Assembly (NCBI RefSeq): GCF_009708075.1
Contig: NZ_WMBT01000008.1
Coordinates: 62,001-126,000, forward strand
DNA from: Paracoccus lichenicola
GTDB taxonomy: Bacteria > Pseudomonadota > Alphaproteobacteria > Rhodobacterales > Rhodobacteraceae
Direction: 5' to 3'
Length of the DNA: 64,000 nt
Shown: in pieces, positions 1 to 7,352 of the stretch
Layout of the letters: each line of letters opens with the position of its first letter
Position numbering within the stretch: the stretch's first letter is position 1
The notes under the pieces: model-generated
Databases searched by the model: none
What the model was told of the DNA's origin: nothing
What the model saw: the letters and a program-made list of their open reading frames with translations, nothing else
Translations under genes and position numbers: made by a program

Positions 1-721
1 GCTTGATCATGTTCATCAGGTCCGTGCCTGCGGTGCCAAAAGCCACCACGTCGGAACCGGAGGACTGCGCCTGAAGCAGGAACGACGAATAATCGACCAG
101 CCCCAGCGGCGGTAGCGCATGACCCTTGACCTCGCCCCCGGCCTCAAGCACGAACTTGGTGGCAACTGCCTCCAGCCCCTTGCCCCCAGCATAGTCGGAG
201 GTGACGAAGAACCAGCTTTTCCCGCCGGTCTCCACCGTCGCCTGCGCGGTGTTGCGTGCCAGCGAATACAGGTCAAAGGTCCAGTGCACCGTGTTCGGCG
301 TGCACGCATCGCGGGTCAGCGCGTCATGTCCGCCGCCCGAGACGAGCAAGGCGGTGTCGCTGTCCTTGACCAGCGCCGCAACCGCCAGCGCGGCGGCGGA
401 ATTTGGCACGTCGATGATGGCGTTAACGCCGTCCCTGATCCAGTCCCGCGCAATGGTCGAGGCGACATCGGCCTTGTTCTGGTGATCGGCCGAAAGCACT
501 TCGATGTCGAATTTTGCTTCGGGATGGGCCTTGCGGAAATCCTCGACGGCGAGTTTCGCGGCAACGACTGACCCTGGCCCGCTCCAGGCGGAAAAGCCGC
601 TGGCCATGTCGTTCAGGACGCCCAGCCTGAGCTTGGTGATTTCGGCGAAAGCCGTGCCTGAGGCCAGGGTGAGTGCCAGTGCCGAGACAGCCAAAAGCCG
701 TCCACGAGTGATAGGTGCCAT
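1..721 (-). CDS. ABC transporter substrate-binding protein, branched-chain amino-acid type (partial)
   Basis: Periplasmic binding protein of the Leu/Ile/Val-binding (Peripla_BP_6) class; the 3' end lies outside the window. The ATG at 721 opens a Sec signal peptide (MAPITRGRLLAVSALALTLA, cleaved near ASGTAFA|E). The mature protein starts with KLRLGVLNDMASGFSAWSGP, the usual first strand and ligand loop of this fold. Later segments such as DVPNSAAALAV, LVSGGGHDAL and SWFFVTSDYAGGKGLE match the second half of the N-terminal lobe. About 240 of the usual ~400 residues are visible. The ligand cannot be told. The transport partners should lie to the left of the window. It is read away from the Fe-S/molybdenum genes at 1.9-5.7 kb, so any link with them is only positional. 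Confidence 0.85.
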   Translation of the reverse strand, partial: MAPITRGRLLAVSALALTLASGTAFAEITKLRLGVLNDMASGFSAWSGPGSVVAAKLAVEDFRKAHPEAKFDIEVLSADHQNKADVASTIARDWIRDGVNAIIDVPNSAAALAVAALVKDSDTALLVSGGGHDALTRDACTPNTVHWTFDLYSLARNTAQATVETGGKSWFFVTSDYAGGKGLEAVATKFVLEAGGEVKGHALPPLGLVDYSSFLLQAQSSGSDVVAFGTAGTDLMNMIK

Positions 722-1089
722 TATCGCATATCCTCCCCGATATGTATGGCGTTGGGACGATGCATCGGTTGGCGCAGAGGCCATTTTTGGCCTCCGGCAT
801 GTGCCGAAACCTTCCTGTTCACTGTAGTTTTTCGCCCCCGGGGCTGCCTCCTCCGGCAGTCGGATGGCGGGCAATATTGGTACGCTAGGATAAGATAACT
901 CCGCTGTCAAAAGATTTGTTGGAACATAATAAGGGGCAGGACAGCGGGGAACCTAAACCTGGCAGGCGGTTGGTGATCGATTAATAGCTTGAAATTATGA
1001 TAAAACCCAGGAAGCGGCGGACCCGTGGCCCGGCGTGTCCGGCTTGACGCTGGCCACGCCTGGGCGCGATCGCCTTAGCACCACTTGCG
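722..1089. other. intergenic stretch, no gene recognised
   Basis: It holds the promoter side of the binding-protein gene (starting at 721, minus strand) and the left flank of the IS5 remnant. There is a GC-rich palindromic patch near 832-860. The stretch from about 880 to 1000 is richer in AT than its surroundings. I see no convincing coding frame. Confidence 0.5.
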
Positions 1090-1631
1090 TTTTTTTCTGC
1101 CCCGTGCCTGGCCTGGCCGCCGAGACTGCCAAGAGCAAGACGATCATGATCGATGCGACCTACCTCAAAGCGGATCGCACCGCTTCCAGCCTGCGTGCGA
1201 AAAAGGGAACGCGGGCGGCAGATCGGGCGCACCCAGGGTGGCATGAACACCAAATTTCACGCCGTCACCGATGCAAAGGGCCGGCCGATCCGGTTCTTCA
1301 TGTCGGCCGGACAGGTCAGCGACTACACCGGTGCGGCAGCACTGCTGAGCAGCCTGCCCAAGGCCGATTGGCTGGTTGTGGATCGGGCCATAATGCAGAT
1401 TGGCTGCGAGAGGCCATTGAGGACAAAGGAATAAAGGTCTGTATCCCTGGCAGGTCGTCCCGCAAGAAGACTGCGAAATATGACAAGCGGCGTTGCAAGC
1501 GACGCAACCGCATCGAGATCATGTTCGGTCGGTTGAAGGATGGGAGACGCGTCGCCACTCGATGCGACCGATGCCCAGAGACTCACTTCTGCGCAATCGC
1601 CCTCGCAGCCACCATCCTGTTCTGGCTCTGA
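1090..1631 (+). pseudogene. IS5-family transposase remnant (5'-truncated, two frameshifts)
   Basis: The 3' two thirds of an IS5-family DDE transposase. Homology starts at about 1090 (PGLAAETAKSKTIMIDATYL) in one frame and moves to another frame near 1205. There it reads IGRTQGGMNTKFHAVTDAKG and GQVSDYTGAAALL. It returns to the first frame near 1385 (ADWLREAIEDKGIKVCIPGR). The end reads RRNRIEIMFGRLKDGRRVAT and ALAATILFWL before TGA at 1629. The N-terminal ~100 residues of the family are missing. Two frameshifts plus truncation make it inactive. A candidate right end lies near 1650-1666 (gagcctagacac), but no matching left inverted repeat was found. Confidence 0.85.
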
Positions 1632-1859
1632 AGATCAATAAATCTGGAGCCTAGACACAGATCATTCTGCCAGCAGAAAGGTATGGTAGATTATTATGTT
1701 CTAGTGCTACAATGAATTGTCCAGTGGCAGTCGATTGCACGCCGGGTCTTGGGAGGGGCACACGGTGCGTATCGAGCCAGCATGTATCGCAACATGGTTG
1801 CGGCCATAGCTCGGCTCATACTTCGATAATATCATGAGTGTGCCGGGAGGAAACCGCAC

Positions 1860-3554
1860 GTGGCCCATGTCGTGACCCAGCATTGCTGCAACGATGCAGC
1901 ATGTGTCGATGTATGTCCGGTGAACTGTATCCATCCAGGCCCGACCGAGGCAGCCTATTCGACGGCAGAGATGCTCTATATCGATCCGGATGTCTGCATC
2001 GATTGCGGTGCATGCGCGGATGCGTGCCCTGTAGGAGCCATCGTTGCGGACTACGATCTGGAACCAAAGGATCACGCTTTCATCGCGATCAATGCCGCGC
2101 ATTTCCAGCAGCCGGGAAAGCGCGATTACCACCCAAAACGTGCGTTGCGCCAGTTCGACGATCGAGTGGCGCTGGCGGGAAGTCCATTGCGCGTGGCGAT
2201 CGTCGGCACCGGACCTGCCGGCTGTTACGCGGCTGAAGATCTTCTGAAGCGGACCGGGCAGGGGCTGCAGATCGACATGTTCGAGCGCTTGTTCGTGCCG
2301 TGGGGGCTGGCACGCTTTGGTGTGGCGCCGGATCACCTCAACACCAAGGAGATCACCCGCAGCTTCGAGAGGACACTTGATGACGCCCGTGTCACCCTGC
2401 GCCTCGGCGTAGAGATCGACCGGGATCTTTCGCATGTCGATCTGTGTGCGGCCTATGACGCCGTGATCTACGCCAATGGCGCCTTGTCCGATCGTCGGCT
2501 GGGAATAGAGGGCGAGGCTCTGCCCGGCAGCCATTCCGCGATGGAGTTTGCCGCATGGTACAATGGCCACCCCGATTTTGCCGATCTTCGCTTTGATCTG
2601 GATACGGACCGAGCGGTGATCATCGGTAATGGCAATGTCGCACTTGATGTCGCAAGGATACTGGCTCGGGACGTAGCGGATCTGCGCCAATCCGACATGG
2701 CCCAACATGCCTTGGAGGCACTGACACAAAGCCGTCTGCGCGAGATTGTCGTCCTTGGCCGGCGCGGCCCGCTCGAGGCGGCCTTCACGCTTCCCGAACT
2801 CATGGGACTTCGATCGACGGCAGGCATCGCGCTCTGGACCGACCTGCCTGCGGATTTCGAGGCCGACAAACTTCAGCGGCAAGCCATGGGGGCTGCTCCT
2901 TGGGCGGTGAGACAGAAGGTGAAGGCCATTCTCGACTTGCCGCGCGAGGCATCTTCCGAGGGCCGGTCCGTCCGGCTGTCCTTCTTCCGTGCACCGGTGG
3001 CCATGATGGGCAAGCTGCGCGTCGAGGGCGTGAATCTCGCGGTCACGGGCCTGACGCGGGGTCCAGATGGCAAGCCCGTCACGGCAGCGATCGGCGAGCA
3101 GATGTATCAGGAAGCCGGGCTGATCCTGCGCTCGGTCGGCTATCGCGGCAAGCCGATCGCGGGAGTTCCCTTTGAAGCGTCCCAAGGCCGCATCCCCAAC
3201 ACTGCCGGGCGAGTGCGTGACCCGGAAACGGACGAAAACCTGCCCGGTGTCTATGTCACAGGCTGGATCAAGCGCGGACCCTCGGGCGTCATGGGCACGA
3301 ACAAGCTTTGTGCCCGGGAAACCGTGTCATCCGTGCTCGAGGATTTCACCGCGGGTCGTCTCGGGCACATAACCGAGGCGCGTGAGCGGCTGCTGACATC
3401 GCTGCCCGCTGGCGGCGACCTTGCCGCTTGGCGAGCCATCGATCGGCATGAACGAGCGTCAGGATTGGCGGTCGGCCGGCCCAGGGTGAAGCTCGTGCAC
3501 CAGGAAGACATGTTGCGCGCGGCACGGCACCAGCAGGAGTCTTATGATGCCTGA
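1860..3554 (+). CDS. ferredoxin-fused FAD-dependent NADP reductase (FprB-like)
   Basis: A 564-residue flavoprotein that probably moves electrons between NADPH and an iron-sulfur partner. Residues 1-60 form a ferredoxin domain with cysteines at 9/10, 15, 19 and 23 and a clean CxxCxxCxxxCP cluster at 46-56. This resembles the 7Fe/8Fe domain of mycobacterial FprB. Residues 111-128 carry the FAD-binding GxGxxG (VAIVGTGPAGCYAA). FERLFVPWGLARFGVAPDH is typical of ferredoxin/adrenodoxin reductases, and VIIGNGNVALDVARIL is the NADP-binding motif. The start is GTG at 1860, with GGAGG about 9 nt upstream. Its last 11 bases overlap the molybdopterin oxidoreductase, so the two are probably co-translated and work as one redox system. 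The electron direction and the final substrate are not known. Confidence 0.85.
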   Translation: MAHVVTQHCCNDAACVDVCPVNCIHPGPTEAAYSTAEMLYIDPDVCIDCGACADACPVGAIVADYDLEPKDHAFIAINAAHFQQPGKRDYHPKRALRQFDDRVALAGSPLRVAIVGTGPAGCYAAEDLLKRTGQGLQIDMFERLFVPWGLARFGVAPDHLNTKEITRSFERTLDDARVTLRLGVEIDRDLSHVDLCAAYDAVIYANGALSDRRLGIEGEALPGSHSAMEFAAWYNGHPDFADLRFDLDTDRAVIIGNGNVALDVARILARDVADLRQSDMAQHALEALTQSRLREIVVLGRRGPLEAAFTLPELMGLRSTAGIALWTDLPADFEADKLQRQAMGAAPWAVRQKVKAILDLPREASSEGRSVRLSFFRAPVAMMGKLRVEGVNLAVTGLTRGPDGKPVTAAIGEQMYQEAGLILRSVGYRGKPIAGVPFEASQGRIPNTAGRVRDPETDENLPGVYVTGWIKRGPSGVMGTNKLCARETVSSVLEDFTAGRLGHITEARERLLTSLPAGGDLAAWRAIDRHERASGLAVGRPRVKLVHQEDMLRAARHQQESYDA

Positions 3555-5709
3555 GCTGAAACATTCATTCTGCCGGTGCTGCATCAACCAATGCTCGATC
3601 AATGTTATCGTCGAGGATGGTCGCGTGCTGGCGGTGGAAGGCAATCCGGACAATCCGCAGTACAAGGGCTACAGTTGCATCAAGGGCAGGTCGCAAGCCG
3701 CATTTCTGACAGACAAGAACCGCCTGCTGCACCCGCTGCGGCGGCGCGCGGACGGGACGCATGAAGCTGTCTCGAGCGATGCCGCGCTCAACGAGATCGC
3801 CGAGAAGCTGAAGCGGATCAAGGACAGGTTCGGGCCGCGCGCCATCGCCTCCTATTGGGGAACGATGGCCAGCATCGGCAATCCCGGTGCGGCGATGCCG
3901 TTTTACAACGCACTGCTCGACGCGATCGGCACAAACATGCGCTTCGATCCGAACACCATCGACAAGGGTGGCAAGCAGACGGCGCAATCGTTTCTTGGCT
4001 ACTGGGGCGCGCCGAGCCGGGGGTTTGATCGCCCCGATGCGATCCTTTTGATCGGGATCAATCCCTTGCTGACCTACACAGGCTTTCCGGCGGGTTCGCC
4101 GAAACGCTGGATCGCCGATATGCTTCAGCGCGACTGCAAGTTGATCGTGATCGACCCACGCGAAACCCAGATTGCACAACGCGCCACCCACTTCCTGCAG
4201 GCAAGGCCGGGCTGGGATGTCCAGATCCTGGCCGCTTTCATCAAGGTGATCCTCGATGAAGAACTCTACGACGCGGAGTTTGTCGCGCGCCATGTCACCG
4301 GCGTCAGGGAGTTGGCCTCGGCTCTCGACTCACTGGATATCGCGGCAGTTGCGCAGGACGCCGGAGTTGACGCCAAGCTGATCGTCGAGGCGGCCCGCGC
4401 CTATGCAGGTGCGAAGCGTGGCTATGCGATGGCGGGGACCGGCCCCCACATGTCGGGCTTCGGTACCTTGGTCGAATACCTCACGATCGTGATCGACACG
4501 CTCTGCGGTCGCTGGATGCGCGCGGGTGAGACCATCTTGCCGAGTCCCTCGCTTTTGCCGGCCTACACCGCAAGGGCCGAGGCGCGCCCGCCGGACGCCG
4601 ATTGGGCTCTTGCAGGCAGGTTGCGGGTCCGTGGGTTGAAACAATCCCGGGCCGGAATGCCGACGGCCGCTCTGGCCGAGGAGATGCTGTTACCCGGGAA
4701 AGGTCAGGTAAAGGCGCTGATCAGTTGGGGCGGCAATCCGGCAGTCGCCTATCCTGATCAGGAGCGTGTGATCAGGGCACTGACATCGCTCGATCTTTTT
4801 GTCACCGTCGATCCTTGGTACAGCGAATCCGCGAAGCTTGCGCATTACGTCCTTCCGCCGATGATGGGCTTGGAAGTCGAGGCGGCGACGATCTTCATGG
4901 ATTGGGTTTCGGGGCGAGCTACCGGTTACGGTCAGGGCCTTGCCCATGCGCAGCACACCGAGGCCATCGTCCCCCCGCCTGAAGGGTCGGACCTTCTGGA
5001 AGACTGGGAGATCTTCTACGAACTTCTGGTCCGCATGGGGTATCGGGCCGAAGTCTTGCCCTTCGGCTCTCCGCCCGACGCTCCCAAGTTGCAGTTCGAC
5101 AGCCGGCCGACGAGTAGCAGGCTGCTCGAGCGTTTGACGGAACGCGGCCGCATTCCGCTGCAGCGGATCAAAGGCAATCCGGGGGGGCATGTCTATGACG
5201 AAGACCTTATCGTGGTCGAGCCGGGTGATCCGGCAAATAGCAGCCGGCTTGATGTTGGACATGCCGAGATGATGCGCTGGTTGACTGAATTCCTGAATGC
5301 GGCGCCGTCCAGCGTCGATGACGCGCACGAATACCGGCTGCTCTGCCGAAGGCAGAACCACGTCTACAATTCATCGTGCCACAATGAGGTTACCCACAAA
5401 GGGAGGCCCTACAATCCGGCCTTTCTCAATCCCGAAGACATGGCAGAACTGGAGATTGCCGAGGGCGATGAGATCCGCATCTCCTCGGAACTGGGTGTGA
5501 TCCGGGGCCTGGCCCATGCGGATCGCTATCTGATCCGCAAGACGCTCTCCATGTCGTTTGCCTATGGTCGCGCGACGGATCCGACAGCGGAACCTGCAAT
5601 ATACGGTGCCAATCCGAACCGTCTGATCCCCTCGGACCAGGTTTTTGATCCCTACACGGGCCAGCCGCGGATGACGAATGTGCCGGTCAGCATCGCCAAG
5701 GCTGGTTGA
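3544..5709 (+). CDS. molybdopterin oxidoreductase, formate dehydrogenase/BisC-like
   Basis: A 721-residue member of the DMSO-reductase superfamily. An N-terminal Fe4S4 motif uses C10, C13, C17 and C45 (CRCCINQC ... GYSCIKG). Cofactor-binding segments include ASYWGTMASIGNPG, LIGINPLLTYTGFP, KLIVIDPRETQIAQ and AGTGPHMSGFGT. The C-terminal molydop-binding beta-barrel domain starts near residue 590 (NHVYNSSCHNEVTHKGRPYN). The stretch FDPNTIDKGGKQTAQ sits where many relatives carry the Cys, SeCys or Ser that binds Mo, and none is there; Asp of TIDK is the nearest candidate. No Tat signal is seen, so the enzyme is probably cytoplasmic. It overlaps the FprB-like reductase gene, which likely supplies or accepts its electrons. 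The substrate is unknown. Confidence 0.85.
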   Translation: MMPELKHSFCRCCINQCSINVIVEDGRVLAVEGNPDNPQYKGYSCIKGRSQAAFLTDKNRLLHPLRRRADGTHEAVSSDAALNEIAEKLKRIKDRFGPRAIASYWGTMASIGNPGAAMPFYNALLDAIGTNMRFDPNTIDKGGKQTAQSFLGYWGAPSRGFDRPDAILLIGINPLLTYTGFPAGSPKRWIADMLQRDCKLIVIDPRETQIAQRATHFLQARPGWDVQILAAFIKVILDEELYDAEFVARHVTGVRELASALDSLDIAAVAQDAGVDAKLIVEAARAYAGAKRGYAMAGTGPHMSGFGTLVEYLTIVIDTLCGRWMRAGETILPSPSLLPAYTARAEARPPDADWALAGRLRVRGLKQSRAGMPTAALAEEMLLPGKGQVKALISWGGNPAVAYPDQERVIRALTSLDLFVTVDPWYSESAKLAHYVLPPMMGLEVEAATIFMDWVSGRATGYGQGLAHAQHTEAIVPPPEGSDLLEDWEIFYELLVRMGYRAEVLPFGSPPDAPKLQFDSRPTSSRLLERLTERGRIPLQRIKGNPGGHVYDEDLIVVEPGDPANSSRLDVGHAEMMRWLTEFLNAAPSSVDDAHEYRLLCRRQNHVYNSSCHNEVTHKGRPYNPAFLNPEDMAELEIAEGDEIRISSELGVIRGLAHADRYLIRKTLSMSFAYGRATDPTAEPAIYGANPNRLIPSDQVFDPYTGQPRMTNVPVSIAKAG

Positions 5710-6047
5710 GTGGTCGTTCTGGAGACGTATAATCTAAGGCTATGCCGAGGACCGTCTTGCCTCGGCGTCTGCTTTCGTCGGCCATGATGCTTTCGATGCC
5801 GTCAGGCTCGCATTGCTCGTCACGCAAGAACTCGCGGCTCCTGTCCTCCAAGGTGCGGATGTCTGCGATAAGCTCGTGCAGGCATCCGATGCCGCGGTCC
5901 ATGAAGGCCTTGATCCCTTCCTCGGTGCCGTTTTGGACCCAAATCATCTCGCTGTTATCAATGTTGTCGGAATTGGCCTGACGATCTTTATGAGTTTACG
6001 GTTCTCGCTGATCCTCTTGGCAACCTCATCGAGACCAGGGTTCGAGC
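5710..6047. other. remnant DNA between the Mo-enzyme gene and the IS110 fragment
   Basis: No intact gene is recognised. A minus-strand frame at 5687-5947 reads a helix-rich stretch (GCLHELIADIRTLEDRSREF) that could be the coiled middle part of an IS110-type transposase. The resemblance is weak and the frame does not join the IS110 fragment to its right. Confidence 0.35.
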
Positions 6048-6230
6048 CTAGGGGTGCGCTATGGCGCAGGCATCCATGGCAACCTGGCAGCCAGGGTGCG
6101 CCTGCATGAACGCCATGAACTGTTTGCGCGACAGCTTCTTGCGAAACACGACCTTTCCCTCGGCCGTCGCTCCGTGGAGTTGAAAGACCTGCTTGGCCAG
6201 GTCATTGCCGATGATCGATACTTCCTTCAT
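6048..6230 (-). pseudogene. IS110-family transposase, N-terminal fragment
   Basis: Sixty residues starting MKEVSIIGNDLAKQVFQLHG and continuing KVVFRKKLSRKQFMAFM and CQVAMDACAIAHP. This is the start of the IS110 DEDD (RuvC-like) domain, including its first acidic residue. A stop follows after residue 60 of a normal ~340, and no later IS110 domain (transposase_20) is found in the next 350 bp. The fragment starts inside the C-terminal part of a resolvase fragment, which suggests that IS110 insertion broke that gene. Confidence 0.8.
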
Positions 6231-6387
6231 AGCTCAATCCTGTCGCCAGTTCGCTGCGACCGTCGCGGGATGCCCCGGAGCCGGTCTCAGAGCGGACGAT
6301 CTCGCAGCCTGTCGCCCTCAATCGGGCTTTCTGGATGTCGAGATCCTGGCTCGACGTGCTGACGCGGGCGTATCCGATCCGAGGCAT
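6202..6387 (-). pseudogene. serine recombinase (resolvase) N-terminal fragment
   Basis: Starts MPRIGYARVSTSSQDLDIQK, with the catalytic serine of the YARVS motif, then GCEIVRSETGSGASRDGRSE. This matches Tn3-type resolvases for about the first 50 residues. The frame then runs into the 5' edge of the IS110 fragment and stops. The rest of the catalytic domain and the DNA-binding domain are absent. It may have been the resolvase of a transposon now lost. Confidence 0.8.
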
Positions 6388-6554
6388 GGGCATTCTGTCA
6401 CCTGCGGGTGTTCCTAAATGCGACACAGCACGGCGACATAGTCGCTTAAGCGCTGTCTGCCACTCAAGATGCTTCTGACTTCTTTGCGCCTGCGATACCA
6501 TATACACTGACAGGTATCAGAGCGGACAAGATGACCCAAGAAGGGATACAGGCC

Positions 6555-6803
6555 ATGACAGCGCAGCGGGTTCGGATCATCGAAGGAGGCAAGCTTGTCA
6601 TTCCCGCGCTCATGCGCCGCGAACTGGGGATCGCGGCAGGCGATACCGTGCTTGTCGAGGTCAAGGGTGGCGAACTGCGCGTTCGCTCGCTTCCGCAGGC
6701 CGTTGCCAAGGCTCAAGCCATATTGCGGCGCCATGTGCCCGAAGGCGTGTCGCTGGCGGCCGAACTGATCGCGGACCGTCGGCGCGAGGCAGAGCGTGAG
6801 TAA
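6555..6803 (+). CDS. AbrB/MazE-fold antitoxin of a VapBC pair
   Basis: An 82-residue DNA-binding antitoxin. RVRIIEGGKLVIPALMRREL and GIAAGDTVLVEVKGGELRVR form the swapped-hairpin AbrB domain. The C-terminal tail (KAQAILRRHVPEGVSLAAEL) is the likely toxin-wrapping helix. An upstream in-frame ATG at 6531 exists, but the ATG at 6555 is preferred: AAGAAGGG lies ~10 nt before it, and family members start just before the AbrB strand. Its end overlaps the toxin start by 8 bases. The antitoxin is intact although the toxin gene is interrupted. Confidence 0.85.
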   Translation: MTAQRVRIIEGGKLVIPALMRRELGIAAGDTVLVEVKGGELRVRSLPQAVAKAQAILRRHVPEGVSLAAELIADRRREAERE

Positions 6804-7185
6804 GGCCGCGGTCCTGGACGCCTCGGCCCTTCTTTGCCTTCTGAATGGCGAGCAGGGCAGCGAACGCGTTCTGGAGGCCCTGCCCAGGGCGGTGATCGGC
6901 GCTGCCAATCTCGCCGAGGTCGTGTCCAAGTTGCGTGAGCGGGGCCTGAGCGTCTAGGAGGTGGAGGACGTGCTCGGAGGCCTTCCTCTCGATGTCCGGC
7001 CTCTCACCGCTGCCCAAGCCTATGCCATTGGCCATCTGCGCCCGGCAACCCGGACGCTTGGCCTGTCGCTTGGAGATCGGGCATGTCTTGCCTTGGCGGC
7101 CGAACTCGGTATGCCTGCCCTGACTGCAGACCAGGCTTGGGCTGGCCTGGACATCGGCATAGCCGTCGAACTGATCCGAGGCTGA
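6796..7185 (+). pseudogene. VapC PIN-domain toxin interrupted by an amber codon
   Basis: Starting at GTG 6796 the frame reads SKAAVLDASALLCLLNGEQG, the PIN start with its first catalytic Asp. It continues to LAEVVSKLRERGLSV, where TAG stands at 6955-6957. The same frame resumes with EVEDVLGGLPLDVRPLTAAQ, GLSLGDRACLALAAEL and ALTADQAWAGL, holding the other PIN acidic residues, and ends at 7185. Apart from that single codon the 129-residue toxin is complete and its frame is preserved. The lesion is therefore recent, or a reading error. Confidence 0.85.
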
Positions 7186-7352
7186 AAGGCAGGAAACAGG
7201 GCCTGCAACATGATGGAAATAGCAAGTCCTGCCCTGCCCACCAAATGCGCGACCGTTCTCCCCTTGTGCCGCCCCCCGGATGTTGCTGTCTTGGTCCAAG
7301 GATTGACCGGGTTCGGGCGCCGACATGCCGCAGGACGCGGCGCGTGCCCCCG

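Noticed and set aside
1707..3185. A 492-residue minus-strand frame opposite the ferredoxin-FAD reductase
   Set aside because: No family features; it is the shadow of a gene with clear Fe-S, FAD and NADP motifs.
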